A stretch of 64,000 nt of DNA from an uncultured Chryseobacterium sp. (GTDB taxonomy: Bacteria > Bacteroidota > Bacteroidia > Flavobacteriales > Weeksellaceae), in assembly GCA_913778505.1 (NCBI GenBank), contig CAJYWD010000036.1:248001-312000 (forward strand). The letters are read 5' to 3'. Made by a program: the position numbers and the translations under genes. Below the pieces are notes generated by a model. The model made no database searches. It was not told the DNA's origin and was given only the letters and a program-made list of their open reading frames with translations. The stretch's first letter is position 1, and every line of letters starts with the position of its first letter. Positions 1 to 8,630 of the stretch are shown piece after piece.

Positions 1-876
1 TCGTTTCAGCCATCATCATTCGCTTATTTGATGTTGATTATCTATCTGTGCAGGTATTTGACTAAAAAAATCAAGCGGGAAAGATTACCGTTGGAGAACA
101 TCATTTACATATTCGGACCGATATTATTGGTTTTCGGATTGGTAGCGAAAGATAACGGTTCTACAGCCTTGATGATTATGATGGTCTCGATTATTGTATT
201 GATTATCGGTCAGTTGGCCTGGCAATATGTAGCGGGATTTATTTCGCTTTCAGTCGTTTTCATTGTAATGTTTTTAGTCATTGCGCTGAATACAAATTTA
301 ATTGGCGGAAACCGTGTTCACACCTGGATGAGCCGTATCGAAACGTTTACGAGTTCCAAGAAAACAGCTGATGTCGAGGACGAAAGCATCAAGGCAAAAA
401 ACTATCAGGTAATGCAGGCGAAAGCCGCGATTGTTCACGGTGGATTCAACGGAATTGGACCGGGGAAAAGTGCTTTGAAGCAGACATTACCGCAATCGGT
501 TTCCGATTTTATTTTTGCAATTATAGTGGAAGAATACGGCTGGATCGGTGCATTTGTGCTGATAAGCCTTTATATGATAATGATTATCCGGATTGTAATG
601 ATTGCCAGTAAAATGCCTGCATTTTTTGGGTCGTTGCTGGTGTTGGCTATTGGACTGATGATTTTTGTTCAATTGTCAGTCAACATTGCGGTGGCGGTGA
701 ATCTGATTCCGGTGACAGGTCAGCCTTTACCATTAATAAGTTATGGAGGAACTTCGATGCTAGTGACTTATATTCAGCTTGGAATTATCCTCAATGTAAG
801 TTCCAGGATTCAGGTTTATGATGAAGAAGGTTTGGGCAAAAAACAAAGTTTAGAAGAAATTAATGATATAGCGTAA
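1..876 (+). CDS. ftsW: Cell division lipid II polymerase FtsW (5' end missing)
   Basis: FtsW is a SEDS-family integral membrane glycosyltransferase that polymerises lipid II into septal peptidoglycan together with its partner PBP. The frame is open from base 1 and reads FQPSSFAYL, matching the FtsW/RodA FQPSE-A-L motif, so the N-terminal third lies outside the window. About six hydrophobic segments follow. The C-terminal signature GQPLPLISYGGTS near residue 240 of the visible part is diagnostic for the FtsW/RodA/SpoVE family. It sits directly before murG, its usual neighbour in the division and cell wall cluster, which favours FtsW over RodA. The true start cannot be seen. Confidence 0.95.
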   Translation, partial: SFQPSSFAYLMLIIYLCRYLTKKIKRERLPLENIIYIFGPILLVFGLVAKDNGSTALMIMMVSIIVLIIGQLAWQYVAGFISLSVVFIVMFLVIALNTNLIGGNRVHTWMSRIETFTSSKKTADVEDESIKAKNYQVMQAKAAIVHGGFNGIGPGKSALKQTLPQSVSDFIFAIIVEEYGWIGAFVLISLYMIMIIRIVMIASKMPAFFGSLLVLAIGLMIFVQLSVNIAVAVNLIPVTGQPLPLISYGGTSMLVTYIQLGIILNVSSRIQVYDEEGLGKKQSLEEINDIA

Positions 877-877
877 A

Positions 878-912
878 GTTGGAAGATGGATGTCAGAAGC
901 TAGAAATAGAAT
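878..912 (+). repeat. GGAAG/CAGA word repeat between ftsW and murG
   Basis: The gap holds GTTGGAAGATGGATGTCAGA followed by AGCTAGAAATAG. The same words recur at 9080-9161 and inside ftsQ near 4817. The ATG at 890 lies inside this repeat, which makes it a doubtful start for murG. Confidence 0.55.
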
Positions 913-970
913 GAGTTCCATCGGAAAGAAAGATTTTTATCAGCGTTGGAATTTATTCCAACGAAAATTA

Positions 971-2113
971 ATGAATAATATGAACCAATCAGCAAACAGC
1001 CAAAAGCCAAAAGCAATCCGCGTTTTACTCAGCGGCGGCGGAACAGGTGGACACATCTATCCTGCGGTTGCGATTGCTCAGGAAATTCAGAAACGTTTTC
1101 CTGATGCCAAGTTTTTGTTCATTGGTGCCAACGGGAAAATGGAAATGGAAAAGGTTCCTCAGGCCGGATTCAAAATCGAAGGTTTGAACATCGCCGGATT
1201 CGACAGAGGCAATCTTCTGAAGAATATCGGATTGCCGTTCAAAATCATTTCCAGCTTGATGAAAGCTAAGACAATCATCAAAAATTTCAAGCCGGATTTT
1301 GCGGTTGGGACAGGAGGTTTTGCCAGCGGACCGGCGTTGTACATGGCCGGGAAAATGGGAATTCCGACTTTCATTCAGGAACAAAATTCTTTGCCTGGAA
1401 AGACGAATGTTTTCAATGCTAAAAAAGCCAAAGCGGTTTTCACAGCCTATCCGGATATGGAGAAATTTTTGTCGGGAACCAAAACATATTTCTTGGGAAA
1501 TCCAATTCGTCAAAACATTATCACGGATTTGATTGATAAAGATTTGGCAAAAGAAAAATTAGGCTTAGATAAAAATAAATTAACGATTCTATCCGTCGGC
1601 GGTTCTCTCGGTTCCAGAACTTTGAACAACGGCTGGAAAGACAATTTAGATAAATTAAAAGAAAAAGATTATCAGCTCATCTGGCAGACTGGTAAGTTGG
1701 ATTTTGAAAGTTTGAGTACAGAATCTCAAATCTTAAATCTCAAATCTCAAATCTCGCTTCGCGAGTTCATCTCCGATATGGCTTTGGCTTATTCCGCGGC
1801 GGATGTGATTGTTTCCAGAGCTGGTGCGATTGCAATTTCCGAATTGGCAGTGGCAAAAAAACCGGTTTTGCTCGTTCCGTTTCCATTTGCGGCAGAGGAC
1901 CATCAAACCAAAAACGCATTGACTCTGGTAAGGAAAAATGCGGCACGAATGGTCAAAGATTCTGAGATGAAAGACAAGTTCTGGAACACGCTTTCAGAAA
2001 TCTGTGAGAACGAAAATCTTAGAAATGAAATGTCATCCAATCTAGAATTCTTTGCAAAGCCAAAAGCGGCGGAAGCAATTGTGGATGAGATTTTTAAAGT
2101 GATAAATAAATAA
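971..2113 (+). CDS. murG: UDP-N-acetylglucosamine:lipid I GlcNAc transferase MurG
   Basis: MurG adds GlcNAc to lipid I on the inner face of the membrane, making lipid II for FtsW. The N-terminal loop LLSGGGTGGHIYPA and the GTGGFASGPA and QEQNSLPGKTN motifs are clear, as is the C-terminal nucleotide-sugar site around VSRAGAIAISELA. The frame is open from an ATG at 890, but those first 27 codons contain an intergenic repeat word. I prefer the ATG at 971; 980 is also possible. Two word repeats lie inside the gene: a GCCAAAAGCCAAAAGC stretch just after the start, and an AAATCTC array at 1725-1758. The latter encodes a short insert, TESQILNLKSQI, between the two domains. Catalytic motifs are intact. 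Confidence 0.93.
   Translation: MNNMNQSANSQKPKAIRVLLSGGGTGGHIYPAVAIAQEIQKRFPDAKFLFIGANGKMEMEKVPQAGFKIEGLNIAGFDRGNLLKNIGLPFKIISSLMKAKTIIKNFKPDFAVGTGGFASGPALYMAGKMGIPTFIQEQNSLPGKTNVFNAKKAKAVFTAYPDMEKFLSGTKTYFLGNPIRQNIITDLIDKDLAKEKLGLDKNKLTILSVGGSLGSRTLNNGWKDNLDKLKEKDYQLIWQTGKLDFESLSTESQILNLKSQISLREFISDMALAYSAADVIVSRAGAIAISELAVAKKPVLLVPFPFAAEDHQTKNALTLVRKNAARMVKDSEMKDKFWNTLSEICENENLRNEMSSNLEFFAKPKAAEAIVDEIFKVINK
1725..1758 (+). repeat. AAATCTC word repeat inside murG
   Basis: A direct array of the words GAATCTCAAATCTTAAATCT and CAAATCTCAAATCTC lies in frame in murG and encodes a TESQILNLKSQI-like insert just before the conserved SLREFISDM segment. Such arrays are normally intergenic in Flavobacteriia (from memory). 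Confidence 0.6.
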
Positions 2114-2123
2114 CACAAAACGA

Positions 2124-2603
2124 ATGATGAAAAATCTTTTTTGGATAATGGTGGTATGGGTTTTATGCGGGTGTAATCCAACAGTATATAAAACGTTGCC
2201 AAAACAATATTCAACAAAAGAAAGATTAGATAAAGCAAAAGGTTTTGCGCAGCAATTTTTTGAAAAATGTGATAAAAAAGATTATTCTGAGATAAAAGGA
2301 AATGATATTGATGTGAATTTTAAAAAAGAATTTACTTCAGAAAATCTAGAAAAAAGATGTGAAAAATTTTCGAAAAAATTTGGGAAAATTACGGTAGGAG
2401 AATTTAATAATGCAATTACTTTCACACGTCCTGCAGATTTTTCAGATTGGTTTTTTTTTAATGTAAAAGCAGAGAGAACAGATAGTTTAAAATTTGTTGT
2501 TGTAAGTCTATACAGAGATAAAGATTTTGTTAAAGGACTTAGCTTAATGGATACAGCAACACCAAAAATTCGACGACGAGTAAAATATGGACAACCTAAA
2601 TAA
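2124..2603 (+). CDS. Small lipoprotein of unknown function between murG and murC
   Basis: I do not recognise this family. The 159-residue product starts with a signal peptide ending in the lipobox VLCGC at about residues 13-17, so a lipoprotein in the inner or outer membrane is likely. The mature part is rich in Lys, Asp and Phe, with no cysteines that suggest a cofactor; a DUF4019/DUF3887-like fold is possible but unproven. The gene is more AT-rich than murG and murC, and its end overlaps the murC start by 17 bases. Gene clusters of this type normally run straight from murG to murC, so this looks like an insertion into the operon. Confidence 0.7.
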   Translation: MMKNLFWIMVVWVLCGCNPTVYKTLPKQYSTKERLDKAKGFAQQFFEKCDKKDYSEIKGNDIDVNFKKEFTSENLEKRCEKFSKKFGKITVGEFNNAITFTRPADFSDWFFFNVKAERTDSLKFVVVSLYRDKDFVKGLSLMDTATPKIRRRVKYGQPK

Positions 2604-3960
2604 ATATCAAAACTTTTATTTCATCGGAATCGGTGGGATTGGGATGAGTGCGCTGGCGCGGTATTTCCACGCCAACGGCAAAACTGTTTTGGGCTATGAC
2701 AAAACACCTACAAAACTGACCACTCAGCTCGGTTTTGAAGGGATTGATATTTCGTTTGAAAATGTGATTGATGAGAAAATAGTGGCGCTGGACAAAGCGT
2801 CGACTTTGGTGATTTATACGCCGGCCATTAAGAAATTGTCAATTCTGGATTATTTCACCAGCGAAGGTTTCATCATCCTGAAACGCGCAAAAGTTTTAGG
2901 TCTAATTACCGAAAACACAGATTGCATCGCCGTTGCAGGAACACACGGAAAAACAACGACTTCTACATTGATAGCACATCTCTGCAAAGAAGCCAATCTT
3001 CCGTCATCCGCATTTTTAGGCGGAATTTCGGAAAATTTCAAATCAAATTTTGATTACAACGGCAATCAGTTTTCTGTGGTCGAAGCGGATGAATACGACA
3101 GAAGTTTCCTCAACCTTTCTCCGGATTGGGCGGTGGTAACATCGATTGATGCAGACCATTTGGATATTTATGGTGACAGAGTTCAGATCGAAGATGGTTT
3201 CCGACAGTTTGCAGCTTTGGTTCCGAATGATAATCAACTGTTTGTCAGAAAAGGAATTGCGATTGGAAGAGAACATTTGACTTATGCAGTGAATGAAGAA
3301 GCGGATTATTATTCTGATAATCTGAGAATGGACCACGATAAAATCTATTTCGATTTTCATACTCCAACTAAAGAAGGTCACTCTGAGCCTGTCGAAGAGT
3401 TCGTTTGGGAAATTCCTGGAATTCACAATGTTGAGAATGCAACCGTGGCCTTGGCGATTCTGCACAATTTGGGAGTTGATTTCGAGACTTTGAAAAAAGC
3501 CATTGCTAATTTCAAAGGCATTAAGAGAAGATATACGAAACATATTTTCGATAACGGAAAAATCTATATCGATGATTATGCGCATCATCCAACGGAACTG
3601 AATGCCGTCATTGGTTCGATTAAAACCTTTTATCCAACCAAGAAATTGCTGGTGGTTTTCCAACCGCATTTGTTTAGCAGAACAAGAGATTTTGCAGAAG
3701 ATTTTGCGAGAAGTCTGGAAAATGGAGATGATTTGTTGTTGCTTGATATTTATCCGGCGAGAGAACTTCAGGAAAATTTTGAAGGAATTACTTCAAGCTG
3801 GTTAGCGGAAAAAATTGAAACAGAAAACAAAGAAGTCTGCACATTACAAGAGACTTTTGAAAAAATAAAAGAAAAAGACTTTGATATTTTATTGACCGTC
3901 GGAGCGGGAAATGTTGATACACTTTATGACCCGATTATGGAATGGATGCAAAGTTTGTAA
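2587..3960 (+). CDS. murC: UDP-N-acetylmuramate--L-alanine ligase MurC
   Basis: MurC is the cytoplasmic ATP-dependent ligase that adds L-alanine to UDP-MurNAc, the first step of the stem peptide. The N-terminal Rossmann motif GIGGIGMSALARY is at residues 13-25. The Mur ligase P-loop AGTHGKTTT follows near residue 118, then the EADEYDRSF segment and the DADHLDIYGD motif. The C-terminal domain contains DDYAHHPTE and QPHLFSRTRDF. The length of 457 residues is normal. Its first codons overlap the preceding lipoprotein gene, which suggests translational coupling. Confidence 0.97.
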   Translation: MDNLNKYQNFYFIGIGGIGMSALARYFHANGKTVLGYDKTPTKLTTQLGFEGIDISFENVIDEKIVALDKASTLVIYTPAIKKLSILDYFTSEGFIILKRAKVLGLITENTDCIAVAGTHGKTTTSTLIAHLCKEANLPSSAFLGGISENFKSNFDYNGNQFSVVEADEYDRSFLNLSPDWAVVTSIDADHLDIYGDRVQIEDGFRQFAALVPNDNQLFVRKGIAIGREHLTYAVNEEADYYSDNLRMDHDKIYFDFHTPTKEGHSEPVEEFVWEIPGIHNVENATVALAILHNLGVDFETLKKAIANFKGIKRRYTKHIFDNGKIYIDDYAHHPTELNAVIGSIKTFYPTKKLLVVFQPHLFSRTRDFAEDFARSLENGDDLLLLDIYPARELQENFEGITSSWLAEKIETENKEVCTLQETFEKIKEKDFDILLTVGAGNVDTLYDPIMEWMQSL

Positions 3961-4037
3961 AATGTAAAACGTATTAATGTATTCAGGATTTTTAAAATCA
4001 TTAATACATTCTACATTAATACGTTAATACAAAAATT
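3961..4037 (+). repeat. ATTAATAC inverted word repeat, murC-ftsQ gap
   Basis: The left block AATGTAAAACGTATTAATGT is followed, after a linker, by an inverted set built from CATTAATACATTCTACATTA and ATACGTTAATAC, ending just before the ftsQ start. The same layout occurs at 8534-8630 and 38392-38476. Confidence 0.7.
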
Positions 4038-4040
4038 AAT

Positions 4041-5042
4041 ATGAAAAACAAGTGGAGAATATTGAAGATACTCGTGACAGTGGTCCTTTTTGGATTTCTG
4101 CTCAGTTTCTCATTGAAGCGTTTCAACAACGCCAGGATGGAGAACGTATCGATTAATATGAGCCAGACCAAAACGCCGGTTTATTTCGTGGATGAAAAGG
4201 ATATCAAAAATTTGGTAAATCAGTTCAATCCCACCAGAAAAATAGGCGATGTGAAGATTCCGGAACTGGAGAAAAAAATTAATGAAATACCGTTTGTCGA
4301 TAGTGCCAATGTTTACATGAATCTTAATGGAAACCTGAATGTGGATATCAAACAACGTGTTCCGGTTTTCAGATTAAGCAAAAATGGAAAAGATTTTTAT
4401 GTGGACGAAAAAGGTGTTGAATTCCCGATTTCCAGAAATTTTTCTTATCCGTGTATGCTCGTAATGGGCGATGTGGATGCTTCGGAATATCAGGAATTGG
4501 GACAATTGGTTGAGAAAATTGACAAAGATGATTTCAGCAAAAAATATTTTATTGGCATCACTAAGGAAAAAGGCAATTACAATCTCCTCACAAGTGATGG
4601 TAATTATAAGGTGGAGTTAGGCGACCTGGATAACATTGATTTTAAGGTCAAAGGATTCAAAACTTTTGTTGAGAAATATCTCGTGTTTCAGAATCCTGAG
4701 AAGTACAAAAAGATTTCAGTGAAATACAATAATCAGATTGTAACCACACTGAATCCTTACTTCAAAGAAAACGACAGTATTCTGAGAAATGCCCCAAAAA
4801 TAGAATTGAAGTCGGATGCTGGAAGTCAGAAGCTGGAAGCAAAGAAGCCAGAAGTTAAACAATCTGAATCCAAACCAGAACCAAAGAAAGAAATCAAAAA
4901 ATCAGAACCGAAAAAAACGGAAGTTTCTAAACCTAAAAAAGTAGAGAAGAAACCGGAAATCAAAAAAACTTCGACAAAGAAAAAAGAAACCGCTTCCAAA
5001 ACAGGTGACAAAAAGAAAAAAGCGAAAGTAGTAGTAGAATAA
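4041..5042 (+). CDS. ftsQ: Cell division protein FtsQ
   Basis: FtsQ is a single-pass membrane protein of the divisome. One hydrophobic segment spans about residues 9-25 (ILVTVVLFGFLLSFSL). A POTRA-like region follows, ending near the KRVPVFRL-type motif, here QRVPVFRL around residue 111, and a typical beta domain comes next. From about residue 255 the protein becomes a Lys/Glu/Pro-rich disordered tail of some 75 residues that is not part of the usual family. The tail begins in DNA that resembles the GGAAGTCAGAAGCTGGAAG intergenic word. Position between murC and ftsA supports the call. Confidence 0.88.
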   Translation: MKNKWRILKILVTVVLFGFLLSFSLKRFNNARMENVSINMSQTKTPVYFVDEKDIKNLVNQFNPTRKIGDVKIPELEKKINEIPFVDSANVYMNLNGNLNVDIKQRVPVFRLSKNGKDFYVDEKGVEFPISRNFSYPCMLVMGDVDASEYQELGQLVEKIDKDDFSKKYFIGITKEKGNYNLLTSDGNYKVELGDLDNIDFKVKGFKTFVEKYLVFQNPEKYKKISVKYNNQIVTTLNPYFKENDSILRNAPKIELKSDAGSQKLEAKKPEVKQSESKPEPKKEIKKSEPKKTEVSKPKKVEKKPEIKKTSTKKKETASKTGDKKKKAKVVVE

Positions 5043-5057
5043 ATTAGATATAAATAA

Positions 5058-5145
5058 AGTCTTAGCTAAGTAAAACGCCTTTGCGAAGTTAAAAGCATAA
5101 TAATGGTAAAATAAAACGTTGCGGACTTTGCGTTAAAAATTAAAA
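5058..5145 (+). repeat. CTTTGCG word repeat, ftsQ-ftsA gap
   Basis: The gap contains CTTAGCTAAG, CGCCTTTGCGAAGTTAAAA and GCGGACTTTGCGTTAAAAAT as loose direct repeats of the word CTTTGCGnnnTTAAAA. The copies are direct, not inverted. Confidence 0.5.
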
Positions 5146-5163
5146 AATCAAATCGAGCATATA

Positions 5164-6540
5164 ATGGAAAATCAAGAGTATTCAGTAGGTCTGGACATTG
5201 GGACAACAAAGATTGTCGCCATTGTCGGCAGACGTAACGCTCACGGGAAAATCGAAATCCTGGGCGTTGGGAAGGCTAAAAGTCTTGGTGTTCACAAAGG
5301 TATTGTGAACAACATTTCCCAAACCATCAATTCCATCAAAACCGCAGTGGCAGAAGCGCAATCCAGCGCAGGTGTGCCTATCAAGAAGGTCACTGTAGGT
5401 ATTGCAGGAAAACACATCCGTTCCCTCCAGCATTCGGATTACATCATGCGGGAGCATCCGGACAGATACATCACAGAAGATGACATCGAGAAACTAAAAG
5501 ACCAGGTCAAGAAATTGGTAATGTTGCCTGGCGAAGAAATCATCCACGTTTTGCCTCAGGAATACAAAGTAGATTCCGAAGGCGAAATCCAGGAACCAAT
5601 CGGGATGCACGGCAAAAGATTGGAAGCCAATTTCCACGTTGTTGTAGGACAGATGGGTTCTATCAGAAACATTGCGAGATGCGTGCGCGAGGCTGGCCTG
5701 GAAATGGAAGCTTTGACATTGGAACCTTTGGCATCGTCCGAAGCGGTTTTGACTAAAGAAGAAAAAGAAGCAGGTGTTGCCATTGTCGATATCGGTGGCG
5801 GGACAACGGATATTGCGATTTTCAAAGACAACATCATTCGTCATACTTGCGTGATACCTTACGGTGGTGGCATTATTACAGATGATATTAAGGAAGGTTG
5901 TTCTATTATCGAAAAACACGCAGAGCAACTGAAAGTGAAGTTTGGTTCGTCTGTTCCGGAACTGGAAAAAGACAGCACCTATGTTACAATTCCAGGATTG
6001 CACGGCCGTCCGGACAAGGAGATTTCGTTGAAAGTTTTGGCTCAGATTATCAATGCAAGAGTTGAAGAGATTCTGGAGATGGTGAACACAGAACTGAAAG
6101 GCTACGGCGCTTTCGAACAGAAGAAAAAACTGATTGCAGGAATAGTGTTGACAGGCGGCGGTTCCAACCTTAGAAATCTTCGTCAGCTGGCTAATTACAC
6201 CACAGGTTTTGACAGCAGAATCGGATTTGCAAATGAATATGTGGCAAACGATAAAAATCAGTATCTTAAAGGACCGGAATTTGCCACATCCATCGGCTTG
6301 TTGATGGAAAGTCTTAAAATCCGGGATAAAAAGATTAGTGTTACCGAAGACGAGATAATTGAGGAAGCCGTTGCAAAGGCCGAGCCTGTTTCTCAGCCTG
6401 TTGCCGTCACCGAACAGCCGGTGCAGCCGCCGCTGGAGCAACCTGCAAAACCCAAAGAAGAAGTCAGGAGAAGCAAACCGACATTCGGTCAGTCAATTTT
6501 AGATAAAGTAAAAAAATTCTTTGAGGAAGTAGAAGAGTAA
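5164..6540 (+). CDS. ftsA: Cell division protein FtsA
   Basis: FtsA is the actin-like ATPase that tethers FtsZ to the membrane and recruits later division proteins. The N-terminal phosphate-1 motif VGLDIGTTKIVA is at residues 8-19. The phosphate-2 motif VDIGGGTTDIAIF lies near 208, and the adenosine motif IVLTGGGSNLRNL near 327. The last ~20 residues, FGQSILDKVKKFFEEVEE, form the amphipathic membrane-binding helix after a Pro/Glu-rich linker. The 458-residue length is slightly long for the family because of that linker. The gene lies directly upstream of ftsZ. Confidence 0.97.
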   Translation: MENQEYSVGLDIGTTKIVAIVGRRNAHGKIEILGVGKAKSLGVHKGIVNNISQTINSIKTAVAEAQSSAGVPIKKVTVGIAGKHIRSLQHSDYIMREHPDRYITEDDIEKLKDQVKKLVMLPGEEIIHVLPQEYKVDSEGEIQEPIGMHGKRLEANFHVVVGQMGSIRNIARCVREAGLEMEALTLEPLASSEAVLTKEEKEAGVAIVDIGGGTTDIAIFKDNIIRHTCVIPYGGGIITDDIKEGCSIIEKHAEQLKVKFGSSVPELEKDSTYVTIPGLHGRPDKEISLKVLAQIINARVEEILEMVNTELKGYGAFEQKKKLIAGIVLTGGGSNLRNLRQLANYTTGFDSRIGFANEYVANDKNQYLKGPEFATSIGLLMESLKIRDKKISVTEDEIIEEAVAKAEPVSQPVAVTEQPVQPPLEQPAKPKEEVRRSKPTFGQSILDKVKKFFEEVEE

Positions 6541-6544
6541 ATAA

Positions 6545-6625
6545 TAATTGTAAAATCGCGAAATCGTGGAATCGTAAAGCAGGCAATAAACAATTTTGCA
6601 AATCAACGATTTAACGATTTAACAA
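6545..6625 (+). repeat. AATCGT inverted word repeat, ftsA-ftsZ gap
   Basis: The left block TCGCGAAATCGTGGAATCGT is mirrored by AACGATTTAACGATTTAAC, its near reverse complement, 20-30 bases before the ftsZ start. It has the same left-linker-right layout as the ATTAATAC elements but uses different words. Confidence 0.65.
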
Positions 6626-6647
6626 AAATTGAAAAAAATAAAATACT

Positions 6648-8528
6648 ATGGACAATATAAATAATACACAAGGATTCTCATTTGATTTACCAAAGGGCAA
6701 TTCTTCCATTATTAAAGTAATCGGTGTCGGTGGCGGCGGAAACAACGCTTTGAAGCACATGTACGAAAAAGGGATTTATGGCGTGGATTTCGTCATTTGC
6801 AACACCGATGCGCAGACATTGGACAACAATCCTGTGTCCAACAAAGTACAGCTGGGCGTCACCATGACGGAAGGTCTGGGCGCAGGCGCAGATCCGGAAG
6901 TAGGAGAAAAAGCGGCCATCGAGAGTATTGACGATATCAAGGCATCGATGGGACAGAATACCAAAATGGTTTTTATCACGGCCGGAATGGGCGGTGGTAC
7001 AGGAACCGGAGCAGCGCCTGTGATTGCGAAAGTGGCGAAAGAAATGGGAATACTGACCGTTGGCATCGTAACCGTGCCTTTTAGTTTTGAAGGAAAAAGA
7101 CGTCTGGAGCAGGCCGAGCTGGGCTTAGACAAACTAAGAAATAATGTAGATTCCCTGATTGTCATCAACAATGATAAACTGAGACAGCAATTCGGAAATC
7201 TAGGCTTCAAGCAAGGTTTCTCTAAAGCCGATGAAGTTCTTACGAACGCTGCAAAAGGCATGGCAGAAGTAATTACAGGTTACTTCGATGTGAATATTGA
7301 CTTCCGTGATGCTAAATCTGTATTGGCCAATTCCGGAACAGCGTTGATGTCAACCGGCATCGCAAGCGGCGAAAACAAGGCGGAAGAAGCGGTTAAAAAA
7401 GCATTGGATTCTCCGTTATTGAATGACAACAAAATCACCGGTGCGAAAAACGTTCTATTATTAATCAGAAGCGGTGCGACTGAGGTAACAATGGATGAGA
7501 TAGGTGTGATTATGGATCACATCCAGAAAGAAGCCGGAAACACTGCTGATATTATCTTTGGAGTTGGTTCTGATGAAGAATTGGGCGATGCAGTGAGCGT
7601 TTTGGTCATTGCAACCGGTTTTTCCAACGATAATAAGAAACATTCTGGCGTTACTGAAACCATTAAGTATTCTCTGGAAGACAGGCCAAGTTCTTCTGCA
7701 CACAGAGAATCGCCTTTCAAAAGCAGATTTCAGGAGGAAGCCAAGCCAGAGACGCAATCCGGGAAAAATTTTTTCCGCTTAGAGGATGAGGATGATTTCG
7801 GAACGTCTAACTTTCCTACCAATTCTGCAGCAGAAAGTCTTGTAGAAGAGCCTCGTGCTCAGACTCAGATCATTGAAAATCATGAGATGGAGGAGTTTTC
7901 CAATGATTACTCATCTGGTGGAAAGCAGGAATATAATCTTTTCACCTTCGAAGAGGAAACCTATGAGGAGGTAGATTTGGAAGCGCAGTCTTTTTCTTTT
8001 GAAGTGGAGGAAAAACCAAAGCCATCTTTCCGCGATGAGACAGAAAAACCGCTGGAAGTCACTTTTACCATCAACGATACTTCTGATGACGAGGAATTTC
8101 CTGTGATCGAGAAACCTGTAGTTTCAGAAACTGCTCAGGCTCCGGCTGATGAAGTAAAGAAGGAAATCTTTGAAGAAAAAATAGAAGAACCCGGCGCTTT
8201 TTCTTTCAAGTCTGAAGCGAAGCAGGAAGCGGTTGAAGAGAAAAAACCGGAAGCTGTAAAGGAAACAGAAGGCGGATTCACATTTTTCAATAAGACTCCG
8301 GATGCTTCCAAGGCCACTGAAAGAAGGAATAAGCTGAGAGAATTTAATTCCCGTTATCAGCAGCTGGACAATGAAAATGTTTTCGAAACCATTCCGGCGT
8401 TCAAACGAAAAAACATCAGCATCGACGGAAGCAATGCATCAGATCAGAATATCAACACGTATCTGTCTGACAATAACGGAAGCATGCAACTGAGAGAAAA
8501 CCGTTTCCTTAATAAAGATGTTGACTAA
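6648..8528 (+). CDS. ftsZ: Cell division GTPase FtsZ
   Basis: FtsZ is the tubulin-like GTPase that forms the Z ring. The N-terminal IGVGGGGNNALKHM motif is at about residues 26-39, the tubulin signature GGGTGTGAAP near 115, and the T7-loop region VNIDFRDAKSVL near 215. The globular core ends around residue 330. A long acidic, Pro/Glu-rich linker of some 240 residues follows. IPAFKRKNI near 583, which resembles the conserved C-terminal peptide that binds FtsA, comes next, with about 35 further residues after it. At 626 residues the protein is much longer than the roughly 380 of E. coli FtsZ, as is common in this class. Confidence 0.97.
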   Translation: MDNINNTQGFSFDLPKGNSSIIKVIGVGGGGNNALKHMYEKGIYGVDFVICNTDAQTLDNNPVSNKVQLGVTMTEGLGAGADPEVGEKAAIESIDDIKASMGQNTKMVFITAGMGGGTGTGAAPVIAKVAKEMGILTVGIVTVPFSFEGKRRLEQAELGLDKLRNNVDSLIVINNDKLRQQFGNLGFKQGFSKADEVLTNAAKGMAEVITGYFDVNIDFRDAKSVLANSGTALMSTGIASGENKAEEAVKKALDSPLLNDNKITGAKNVLLLIRSGATEVTMDEIGVIMDHIQKEAGNTADIIFGVGSDEELGDAVSVLVIATGFSNDNKKHSGVTETIKYSLEDRPSSSAHRESPFKSRFQEEAKPETQSGKNFFRLEDEDDFGTSNFPTNSAAESLVEEPRAQTQIIENHEMEEFSNDYSSGGKQEYNLFTFEEETYEEVDLEAQSFSFEVEEKPKPSFRDETEKPLEVTFTINDTSDDEEFPVIEKPVVSETAQAPADEVKKEIFEEKIEEPGAFSFKSEAKQEAVEEKKPEAVKETEGGFTFFNKTPDASKATERRNKLREFNSRYQQLDNENVFETIPAFKRKNISIDGSNASDQNINTYLSDNNGSMQLRENRFLNKDVD

Positions 8529-8533
8529 AATTG

Positions 8534-8630
8534 TACTGATGTATTCATGTAGAATGTATAAAAGATAAAGAATTTCGTTTTACATTTTAATCATTAATAC
8601 ATTAATACCTTTTACATTAATACAAACAAA
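8534..8630 (+). repeat. ATTAATAC inverted word repeat, ftsZ-yqeY gap
   Basis: A degraded left block (TGATGTATTCATGTAGAATG) is followed by the inverted set CATTAATACATTAATACC and TTTTACATTAATAC, which ends 7 bases before the GTG start of the next gene. It is the second of three copies of this element in the window. Confidence 0.68.

Noticed and set aside
5494-6441. Long minus-strand open frame of 315 codons opposite ftsA
   Set aside because: It is an antisense shadow of a conserved gene with no domain sense; similar shadows lie opposite murC, coaBC, the M1 gene and actA.
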